Source: Epiperipatus broadwayi (lineage: Eukaryota > Onychophora > Udeonychophora > Euonychophora > Peripatidae). Taken from it: a stretch of DNA of 64,000 nucleotides. Made by a program: the position numbers and the translations under genes. The number at the start of each line of letters is the position of its first letter. Position 1 is the first letter of the stretch. The stretch lies in NCBI GenBank assembly GCA_028023455.1, contig JAQFVV010006203.1, positions 13,306,348 through 13,370,347 on the forward strand. The letters are read 5' to 3'. Below are positions 21,960 through 31,519 of this stretch, piece after piece. The notes below the pieces were generated by a model. The model made no database searches and was not told where the DNA came from. It saw nothing but the letters and a program-made list of their open reading frames with translations.

Positions 21960-24045
21960 CCATTTCCTCAACATAATTTTTGTCAACTCTATGGCTTTAT
22001 ATCTAAATTCCTCTTATCTTTTCCCAAACCCAACATAAAAACCAATAATCCACTTTCTGTATAATCACTTTTTTCATATTTATTCTTCCATAACTTCATT
22101 ATATGTACCCTTTCTGTTTTCAAGCATTTACATTCAATTAACAGATGCCTAATATTTTCTATTCCTTCCTTACACAATTTACAGACTAAATCATCCATAT
22201 TTTTCCATTTACATGTATATTCTCTTGTTGCTAAAGATCCCATTCGAACCTTAAACAATAAACTACTTTCCTTACTATTATCATATATTAATTTGCACCT
22301 AATATTCTATTTATTTCTATATATATTTAAATTCTTTTTACTCTCCATACTAGTTCTCCATCTCTCTAACTCCTTATTCTTTATTAATAAATTCTATTCT
22401 TTTATCCCATTCCTTACCACTATAATACTCAACAATCCTCCTAACACAATCATCCCATCTTTTGTATAAATATACTGATTAAGTCAAATATACTGATATA
22501 AATTCTTTATCCAAATCTTTTGCATACCACATTAACTTTCTCACCCATCTTGTTGCTGCCCTTTACTCATAACCCAATTAAATACTATTTTGGTTATTCT
22601 TTTATTATCCATAAAACTGCAATCTACCAAACATTTTCATTTTACTTTTTGCATCTCTCATATAAAAACGTGACCACCCCATTTCTCCTTGAATTGCCTC
22701 CAGCTGTACATCTGCATCCAATGCATGTCTTCCTACTTCCCTTTGAACTTTTTCTAAGTAATTTAATACCCCTTTACTAACACATAATGCATCATTACCA
22801 TATATTAACCCTGCTACTGCAACTCCCATATAATTCTAGCTATATCATATTTATTATATGAAAACACTGTTAATTTCTTTATCAATCCCTTTCTTTTCTT
22901 TGCTTCATTTATCAATTTTTTCTCCCATTCATCCAAATAATTTTTCTGATTACTTAAAATAATTCCCAAATAACTATATCTATTGACCACACTTAATATC
23001 TCCCAATAAAAATTCTACATCTCTTTCCTCAGTATTAACCATCATTATATTCGATTTTTCTTCACTAAATTTAATTCCCATCTCTTTACCCACTCTTGCA
23101 CATGTCCTCAGCATAACTTCCATATCTTCTCTTCTTTCTGCACACAAAAATATATCATCTGCAAAAAAAAAGACCTGACAAAATATATAGTCCCTTACCA
23201 CCTATAAACGGTATCTCTATCCCTCTGCCTAATCTTTCTATTGCTCTTTCCATTTCACTCAAATACAACACAAACAAATAGGTGACATAGGGCATCCTTG
23301 CCTTAGTCCCACCCCATTTTTAACTTTAAATGATTCTATATTCCCTAATTGATATATATATTTTCATATAATTTCTTAACAATATCCACTAAAGCTTCAT
23401 CCATTTCCAAATTTGCTAAACTTATCCACAATCTATTTCTATTTACTCTATCATATGCCTTCTCTATAATCTATAACTCATATATAACTGTTTACTTAAA
23501 TTCCTACTCATATCCATAAGTTGTGTAACTACAATAAACTATCTTCTATACACCTATCTAATCTAAAACCTTCTTGCATTTTCCCCACGACATTATTCCC
23601 TTCCATCCATTTTACAATTTTTCTAGCCACCATATATGAGAAAACTTAATATAAAACTGATGTTACCGCTATCGGTCTATAATTATTTAACTTTCTATGA
23701 TCCTTACCCTTTTCTTTAAATAATAATCTTACTTTTGTATTACTCCAACTACTCGGAAAAACTCTATTCTGTGCCATCTTATTAAAACAGGATAATAATA
23801 TTACTTTTGCCCTATATCCTAAATTCATTACCATTTCTGCTGCCCATCCATCTAAACCTCTTGCCTTTCCACTTTCAATTTCTTCTCTATTTCATTCCAG
23901 TTCATTTTTTGTAAACCTAATATTCCCATTACTATATGCTTTCATATTTTCTATCACTCCATCTTTCACATCTAACATCTTTTTTATATTCATTACATAT
24001 CTATTTAAGATTCTCTCTAAATCTTCTATCAGATTCCTATTGTAG
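21960..24045 (-). mobile_element. 5'-truncated non-LTR retrotransposon (LINE), frameshifted
   Basis: Minus-strand fragments appear in the order of a LINE polyprotein. Around 23.9-23.6 kb is the start of the reverse transcriptase domain (GKARGLDGWAAEM, then W.N.KVRLLFKEKGKD and NNYRPIAVTSV). Near 23.55 kb is a QEGFR block. At 23.17-23.0 kb is the catalytic FFADD motif followed by GIKFSEEKSN. At 22.26-21.99 kb is a Cys/His cluster (CKLC...HLLIECKCL) typical of the zinc-binding region after many LINE RTs. Stops and frameshifts separate the pieces, so it is dead. The apurinic endonuclease and ORF1 are absent, consistent with 5' truncation. The clade (Jockey/CR1-like) is not resolvable by eye. Confidence 0.82.
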
Positions 24046-25611
24046 TGCCATCTATAGTAAGCTTGAATAATGAGGTGAGAGTATGTTTAATTAATCTCAG
24101 TCATTGATAAAGACTAAAGCCAAAAACTTATCTGAGGGTGAGTTTTCAGAATTTGTAAACTTCCGTAAAATGATCAGGCTTAAATTCATTTAATTTCTGT
24201 AAAAATATGAATACTGTTTGTGATCCTTGAGAATTTATTAATACTTTTGACACTGCTGCTTTCATGGACAATTAATAAAAAGACTTTTTCAAACTCTTGC
24301 TATTGTGAGCAAAAATATTTATCACTACATAATCAACAACTAATCTCCTCCAAAGCATAGTTTATCATGATGTAACATGTTTCCTTAACTTGGTGATAAG
24401 TCTACTAAAGTAAATCTTACCTGATATACAATCTAAATATGATCGATTAAATTTTATAATGGCTGCTCTTTAAGTTCAGTTTCATATCAATGAAATTATT
24501 TGGATTCATTTTTACTTTTTCTGGCCCATTATAGTTTGTAAAAATAAATATTAAACTTATATAACTAGATTTAAGGAACATTTTGTATTTATTATATTTT
24601 ACACTTTAATATGCATGATAAACATGTACACTATATTTTTTTTCCATACAATATCAAAGTAAGGTTTCACTATTAGTGGTGAAGTTTACATCATATTATA
24701 ATTAACTTTTCCACTATGATTAACACAGATTAGCTCAGATATCTACACTTCAACTAAGAATAATAACTAATGGTCAGTCAGAATGGTTACTTTAAAAAGT
24801 TTCAAAGTTCACTCAGTTCAAAATTTATAGAAATAAGAGATGGATACACAACTAAAATGAAAAGGCCTTCCTTTAATTTTTGAAATTTATTAATTTTCCA
24901 TATATAATAATAATTATAACTAGAATTTATGATTAAACAATATGCAGATTTTAACCCTTATAGCAAATACTAACTTCAAGATTGTTAACAGCTATCGTAC
25001 ATAAAAATAACAATCCTCTCACTCTAATCTTTCATTTCAGTAAACGCAACCTCATTAGATGCATTAGAAGTTTAAATGGCTGTTAACCACCTTACAATAG
25101 TAGTTTTAACTTCATATGCTAATATCTCAAAATGATCTATTGGTTTCAAAGTGTGAATATATTGGCAAACAATTTCATATTGTGTTTAAATAAGAAACCC
25201 TGAACACACATTATGCAAGGTAAAACAAGTGATCTCATTCACAACATAACTAGATTATATATATATTATTCTGATGCAAGTATAGGTTTTATAATTTGCG
25301 AATGTTTGTCCATCATAAATATCTTCTCACATTACATGTTTCAGATAGACATAACCTCAATAAGCATACTAGAGTTTTAAACACCTGCCAAACAATTTAA
25401 AACAGCATATTGAACTTCACAAATATTTGTTCTTACACAAAATGTATATATATATTGTATATTATACAAAATGTATATATATTGTATATTATCAAAGATA
25501 AAATAAATAATGTTATATTTTTTTTTATTGTATGACTGAATGCTCATGAAATCAAATGAAGTTGGAATATCAATGTAACAGGTAAAAGTGAAAACATAAA
25601 TTCACTTAATC
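24046..25611. other. AT-rich intronic DNA, no gene seen
   Basis: No recognisable gene or repeat beyond short microsatellites (TATATATTGTATATTAT repeated near 25445-25490). Confidence 0.5.
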
Positions 25612-25997
25612 ATTTAAGTCAGGGGTGGGCAAATAGTGGCCCGAGGGCCACATGCGGCCCGCCAAGACAATCAGAATAATCCATCTTGAACTGAGATTTC
25701 TTTCCCATGCGTGACCAAAAATTCGTCTCATATTTTCCTCTAGGATGGCCATGTCAATACACATACACAGTGTAGATACAAAATGCAGTGCTTTTCCAGT
25801 TGATCTGGTTAACCATCCGAAAAAATGTAAAATCGATGATGAATATCATGTGTTTAATGAAGAATGAACAAGCAGATATTTCTTTGGTAATACAGGGAAT
25901 AAAGCAGTGTGTTTATTGTGTCATGAAAAAAATGTGCAGCCCTCTGCCAACCTCTGCGGCCCCTGAGCCAAAACAATTGCCCACCCCTGATTTAAGT
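25612..25997 (+). mobile_element. hAT deletion derivative with perfect 8-bp TSD
   Basis: Terminal inverted repeats CAGGGGTGGGCAA (from 25620) and TTGCCCACCCCTG (to 25989) bound a 370-bp element. Target duplications ATTTAAGT are perfect at 25612-25619 and 25990-25997. The 8-bp length and CAGGGG termini are hallmarks of hAT transposons. The interior keeps the start of a transposase gene but not its catalytic core, so the copy is non-autonomous. Confidence 0.92.
25828..25965 (+). pseudogene. Remnant of hAT transposase N-terminus (BED-type zinc finger)
   Basis: One frame reads KKCKIDDEYHVFNEE, a stop, then TSRYFF...NKAVCLLCHEKNV. This matches the usual opening of ZBED/FAM200-like hAT transposases: a basic start, F.E.W...YFF, and the CLxC pair of a BED finger (Cys codons at 25910 and 25919). 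An in-frame TGA replaces the Trp expected after NEE. The reading then runs straight into the 3' terminal repeat, so the RNase-H-like catalytic domain has been deleted. Confidence 0.7.
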
Positions 25998-28110
25998 AGA
26001 AAGAATTAATCAAAAAAAAAACTTGTGAACCAATGATTCAACTACTCAGAACAATGATTGCTGAAAGGCACTAAAAATAATAACATTTCTGAAGATAAGC
26101 AGTTTTTATTTTAAAAAATCCAGGGATCATTAGGCTGCACAATTCTGTGACATAAGTATATTTCAGTAAAAATTAATCCACTTATTAAACATAATAAAGC
26201 ATCAATAGAGAAAATAATAAATTAATGATCATCCCAATAAAGCAAAGTCAAAAATATATTATTCTCTCTTAAAGCATTACTATAAGAAAGTTGCCAGGCA
26301 AAAGATTTTTTGTGGATTGGTTATAACTAAGCAATCTAAATAAAAAATCCTGACTATAAAAAAAATTCAAGCTTATTTGACCCATATTTGAATCCAGGTA
26401 AAGGCATAAAAAGTTAATATACCTTAGGGTTTTTAAAAAAAAAAAAAAGTACATACCTATTAAAACTTTTCACAATCAGATTGTCTTTGTATATTTTTTT
26501 TTAGAAATATAATTTTTCTTTCATTTCATAAGCAAGCATGATCTTATGATTCTATTATAATCTAATTTATATATAGTGATAAAAATTAAATGGTCATTTT
26601 TTTGACAATATCACAACTTTTTCAAGTTTTAACCTATTTTCTTTTATTTTCACCCTATTCTAGAACTATCTAGTGTAAGCTTGAGTTCATTAATTACATG
26701 AGTTTACAGGATTAAGAAAACTACATATGGCCAAAATAAATAGAAAATATTACATACAACAGTGAAGTTTAGCAATGTATAGTTGTTTCAAACAAAAGTA
26801 AAAGCCAAAATGTTGGATTTTTTTGTTTAGTCAGCTTAGTTATTAACAAAATATCATAAAAAAACCTGTAGACATTTCATGAGCTGATTTACTAGTGGCT
26901 TTATTAATACCTTCATTCTGCCAGTGATTCATGATTTATTTTTGTCTGCATCTGCATAGGACATGGCTCCTCAATTCCATTTATGAAACAGATAAGAGCA
27001 ATGACCTGTTATTCTGAATCTATTGATGTGAATCTACTTGTGTTTAGGAAAAGCAAATCCAAATTATTAAATTATTTGAAAATTTCATAATTCCATTTTT
27101 ATCTATAAATCTTCCATTATAAATTCTTGATTAAATATCAAAAAAAAAATCTTTATTTGATTCAGAACAATTAAATAAAAGAATCACATGATAACTAATA
27201 ACATGATTATGCCCTCAAATTTTTTAAGAATGAATTAGGTAAAAAAAAATAGGAAATGTATAAATTAAATATGTTTTAATGATTAAATATTAGTCTCTTG
27301 GAATTCTAAAGTATAAAAAGATGCAGTTTACTTTGGAAATTAAAATCCTTAAGAGGAGTACTCAAATGATAACCTTCCCTTAAAGTTGTATTTACAGAAT
27401 GTTTCAGAACATGCCCTTAATATATTAATATTAAACCTGCCAAATATATTAAAAAATAGCCTTTCTTTTGATTTATTTTATTATAATTTAATAGATCCTA
27501 CTAATTAATTTAAATGATTAGTTGCTTGGAAGATATGTGACAATAAATCCCCGAAAATAGTTTCAATCCAAGAACATTTAGCTCTTAAAATATTTATTCT
27601 AGTACAGAATTAAATTGCACAGTATAATGGGGTATAGCAATCTCAAAATCAATTCCTTAAAAAATAATAAATCTACAACCCCCCCCCTCCTTTGTAGCTA
27701 GACTATTACTTGAGGATCTGAACTGTTAATTACAATATAAGTATACAGATGTTGTGTTGTTTGCATAATATTATATATATATAATTCCTTTGTGTGAAAA
27801 ATATTGTAATGTGCATGTTAAATTATCTATCTAAAAATAAATTAAGATAATTAATCAATCAGAATATTACGACACAAGTGATAGCACTTGATTATCTAGT
27901 AGTGTCATCTTTTAAATAATTTATTCTAGGCATCTTAATATTTAAAATCAACATAAAAAAATTTATCACTTGTATTTAATTAACTAATATAATTTTCAAT
28001 ATAGAAGCAAAGCTGAATGCATGATCCAGTTATTTGTATTTTAATAATCCTATATATTCATGGCAATTAATAATTCATATATATTATATAATGAGCATGA
28101 ATAGCTCTTA
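25998..28110. other. AT-rich intronic DNA, no gene seen
   Basis: No recognisable gene. A short C run at 27678-27688 and a box-B-like TTTGAATCCAGG at 26389 hint at an old SINE fragment. Confidence 0.45.
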
Positions 28111-28215
28111 ACAAGCTTTTCCAAATATCCTTATCCCTACATTGGTTTCTAGCTATTGGTTCTCATCAGTGAGGCATTAGGATATTTCAGACATTAGATT
28201 CAAAAATACCAGATC
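28110..28215 (-). mobile_element. Hammerhead SINE fragment (52-kb family)
   Basis: The segment shares GCTCTTAACAAGCTTTT with the 52.1 kb copy in opposite orientation and contains hammerhead copy H6. Stem I arms (AAATATCC at 28123-28130 and GGATATTT at 28180-28187) are complementary. Element ends are not fixed. Confidence 0.55.
28138..28169 (-). ncRNA. Decayed type I hammerhead ribozyme (copy H6)
   Basis: Minus strand: CUGAUGA (28169-28163), a poorly paired stem II, GAAAC, a 4-nt loop, GUA (28140-28138). The core and stem I are recognisable, but stem II has lost its complementarity, so activity is doubtful. Confidence 0.5.
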
Positions 28216-28250
28216 AAGCCCAGCATTTATCTAATAGTTAACTATTACAT

Positions 28251-28342
28251 AGAAAATGTGAAATTTTCAGACATCTATATATCTTCCAATCCAGCTAGAA
28301 AATGTGAAATTTTCAGACATCTATATATCTTCCAATCCAGCT
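28251..28342 (+). repeat. Perfect tandem duplication, 2 x 46 bp
   Basis: The units 28251-28296 and 28297-28342 begin AGAAAATGTGAAATTTTC and are identical by eye. A recent local slippage or duplication. Confidence 0.85.
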
Positions 28343-28440
28343 ATCAAACTTAAATAGCCATATGGGAGTGAACTAAATTCAGATACACCATATATTAACA
28401 GCTTTAGCAATATAACATCACCAAAGCCTCAAGAGCAAAA

Positions 28441-28530
28441 CAATAATTGCAAAGAAATCAAGTTATACATCACGTGACTTAATTTAATAAGCTCGTACTA
28501 CAAGTTTTTCCAAATACCAAATGATAAAGC
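28441..28530 (+). repeat. Fragment of the 52-kb hammerhead SINE family
   Basis: AAAGAAATCAAGTTATACATC followed by TAATTTAATAAGCTCGTA parallels 52207-52250. The flank at 51.3 kb shares the GTCATACATCACG segment. No hammerhead lies in this copy. Confidence 0.5.
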
Positions 28531-28559
28531 TTTGGGTATTTTTCCATCTGCGATTTCAC

Positions 28560-29005
28560 CCTCTTATTAAGAATAGTTAGATATCCATTTACTCATCAAT
28601 AGTATGTGAATAATTAAGTTGGCTATAGGCAGCTACCTGAAAAAAATCTCAAGCTTGTTGAAAAAATTTTCAATTTTACATAACCTGGATAAATGTGGTT
28701 TTAATTTCTCCTTATTTGTAAAAATGAAAATACTTAATTGTAAATTATTAGAGAAAAAATATAGTTAGTAATAAATTTGGCTGAACGTTTTCGAGGAACC
28801 GTGCCTCATACTCATTTTCACGAAGGCTATGAGTATGAGGCACGGTTCCTCGAAAACGTTCAGCCAAATTTATTACTAACTATATTTTTTCTCTAATAAT
28901 TTACAATTAAGTATTTTCATAACCTGGATTTAAATCTAGGTCACAGACATGGCATGAAGATGCAATTGCAATCCATTGCATTATAAAGCACTTTTAATGC
29001 ATAAA
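28560..29005 (-). repeat. Old tRNA-derived SINE, host of the 28.7-kb insertion
   Basis: On the minus strand the head (from about 29000: GCAATGGATTGCAATTGCA, then a box-B-like GATTTAAATCC at 28930-28940) and the 3' part (TTTTTTTCAGGTAGCTGCC near 28640-28620) are in the same order as the SINE relics at 15.5 and 16.5 kb. The foldback at 28.7 kb interrupts it. Confidence 0.5.
28679..28929. mobile_element. Foldback retroposon: perfect 92-bp arms, 12-bp TSD
   Basis: Arms 28724-28815 and 28829-28920 are perfect inverted copies around a 13-nt loop. The duplication CATAACCTGGAT lies at 28679-28690 and 28918-28929. The right arm abuts (by three shared bases) the right duplication. A unique 33-nt tail (28691-28723) separates the left duplication from the left arm. 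No hammerhead is seen. The layout matches the 29.1 and 43.7 kb insertions. Identity of the arms implies a young insertion or ongoing gene conversion. Confidence 0.88.
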
Positions 29006-29097
29006 CAACAGATTTTGTCAATTCACAAGTTATTAAAGGCTTTTTGTTAATAATTTTTGATTATTAGATGATATAATGTAGAAATAAGCAATTTTAC

Positions 29098-29465
29098 ATA
29101 AATCAGTAATTGAAATAAATTGAGATACTCCTAAATCTCTCAGCACTTGTTACAATACTTATCCGACAGCCAATCAGATGTCATGATAGCTTTCCAAATA
29201 ACAATCAAACCTAAACATACGACAAAGATTTTATGAGAAAAGGGCAACCTAAACATACGACAAAGATTTTACGAGAAAAGGGCAGCCCTTTTCTCATAAA
29301 ATCTTTTTCATGTGTTTAGGTTTGATTGTTATTTGGAAATATATCATGATATCTGATTGGCTGTCAGATAAGTATTGTAAGGAGTGCTGAGAGATTTGGT
29401 AGTATCTCAATTTATTTCAATTTTTAACTATTTGCGCTTCGCAAATAAAAATATAAATCAGTAAT
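29098..29465. mobile_element. Foldback retroposon with 13-bp TSD and hairpin tail
   Basis: Target duplications ATAAATCAGTAAT are perfect (29098-29110 and 29453-29465). The left arm starts at 29111 directly after the duplication and the inverted right arm ends at about 29420. A 32-nt tail (29421-29452) carrying TTTGCGCTTCGCAAA, a small hairpin, precedes the right duplication. A 38-bp tandem duplication (29210-29247 and 29248-29285) lies next to the axis in the left arm only. Confidence 0.83.
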
Positions 29466-31519
29466 ATAATTATGATATAAAATTATATGTTTTACATTCA
29501 TTATTTAAATCTAACATAAACATCACTTAATCATTAGCTTTATTGCCCTAAATAATTAAATCTATTGGTGAAAATGGCAGTCTAAAAAATGGGGTGGGGG
29601 GAGTCTAAATTTGGTTAATTGAATGAAATTTTCATCTAAAATACTGTAACTTTGGCTCTCACATATCAATAATCTCCCAAGTAACTGACAATGTAATTAC
29701 TAATTTTTTAGTATTATAAATCATTTTCTTTTGTAAATAGTCCTTGTGAATGGGCAGTAAATAATAAATCAGTCAGATCATGTTTATAAACAATGATGAA
29801 CAATACGAATTTCCAAGTAACTAATACACCTTCAAAATTAACTATTTTTTAAACAACTTCATTATAAATGTTAACATTCATTAAGATTAAAAATTATTAT
29901 ATTTCTTTTAACCCAGATATACATTTTAATGTTATATTAAAAATTAAACACTGAAACAAAATCTATTTAGTTTTCTTCACTCCTGTCATCTACTGTATGC
30001 TTAGTAAATCAAGATGCTAGTGCTTATTAAATCCATGTACAACCATCAAGTAATTGTTGATTACTCAAACTTATAATAGATAGTAGCAATGGAATAGAAA
30101 AGTCCCTGTAAAATATTGTTTAAGCTGGAGTCATGTAAAGTTTTTTTATTGTTGTTTTAAGATTAAATATACAATATATACTAATACATTGCCACTTCTT
30201 AAATCTATTTTAATCTTCTACTCAGATGTCATATCCTATATAATTATCAAACAACACAAACTTTCACCTTACTTCTTTAAAGATATTGATTATAGACTCA
30301 CAAAATATGTGAAAGATTTCCAAAATTTATATTGATACAAATTTAAACTTTAATTTTAAAGTACATAGTAAGTTTTAAAAAATATAATAATTTCTAATCT
30401 TTAAAAAATGTATATTAGTGAATAGCAGTGAAGTGATTGAAGAACTGTAGTTATCTTTGAACGAACGCTAATAAAATAAATAATATTTAGAAATTGAATT
30501 AATATAATTATTAGTTAATAGAAAATAATGACAATAGTTATTGAAATATGTTTAATGACTCTGGCCAAAAGATGAGATGGAATTTATAATTAAATATATT
30601 CTAAGCATCATTTACATTGTTATTGTATCTATAATTAAAGAAATAATGTTAATCTTTCAAGAGCAACCTTTATTAATCAAAAGATTACAGATTATTTTGG
30701 GTCTACTTTCCCATTCCAAATTACATAGCATTTACTTTTATAAATATAACATATTATTCATTTCATTATAATATGCTATACATTTTGTAACAATTATATC
30801 TATATAAGTGTATTCCAATCATATTTAATATCCACTTGTGCATCGATCAATATGATCTAGCCCGGATGAGCATCTAGAAGACCCATGATTAGCACACCTT
30901 GGACTCTGAAGCGAAGACCCATTTGCTTCATCCAAATAGGCAGCCATTCAGCATTTCACCTACTACCACAACAGGCAACAAGGTCCAAGGCCCATGACCT
31001 CCAAGCCCAAATGTTAATGTTGTTTGAGAAATAGATAAATTTCTAAGATCATCTTAATTTGTTTACTGGGTTTTAAAATTTGGAAATATGTAAAAAATGT
31101 TAGTTTATTGTCTTTTAATAATGTGTTTAGTTTTTTCATAACATCTTTTTTCGGTTTAAGTTCAGAAAGAAATAAAACAACATGAAAGTAGATACTGCAC
31201 GAAGCCTATGAAAAAAATTATATATATATAGCAATCCTAAAATGATTATTTGTTAGTAGTTATGTTGAAAATTAATCTAAGAAATCTCATGGACATTTTA
31301 ATATGTATACTGACTAGCACTTTTTACAAATAATATAAGTGAAAACTCATAAATAATTAGAATAAAAGATGAAAACACTTTTATAATAATAAGAAATGAA
31401 AGATCAGAGAAAAGAAATACAAGCTTATAAGATGTTATGGAATAGGAGTAAAAATAAAAAAGCTAAATTTTTGTAAAAAGAATAATAATAATTAAATAAT
31501 CACATTCATATTTATATAT
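29466..31519. other. AT-rich intronic DNA with one GC-richer island
   Basis: Featureless except for 30835-31015, listed separately, and (TA)n runs. No gene is seen. Confidence 0.45.
30835..31015. other. Unidentified GC-richer island
   Basis: About 180 bp of balanced composition with few A/T runs (contains AGCCCGGATGAGCATC and GGTCCAAGGCCCATGACC) is set in very AT-rich DNA. The six frames are interrupted by stops. It may be a piece of an unclassified repeat, a structured RNA or a decayed exon; nothing in it is recognised. Confidence 0.35.

Noticed and set aside
28251-28342. CRISPR-like or satellite array
   Set aside because: Only two directly adjacent units without spacers; a simple tandem duplication in an animal genome.
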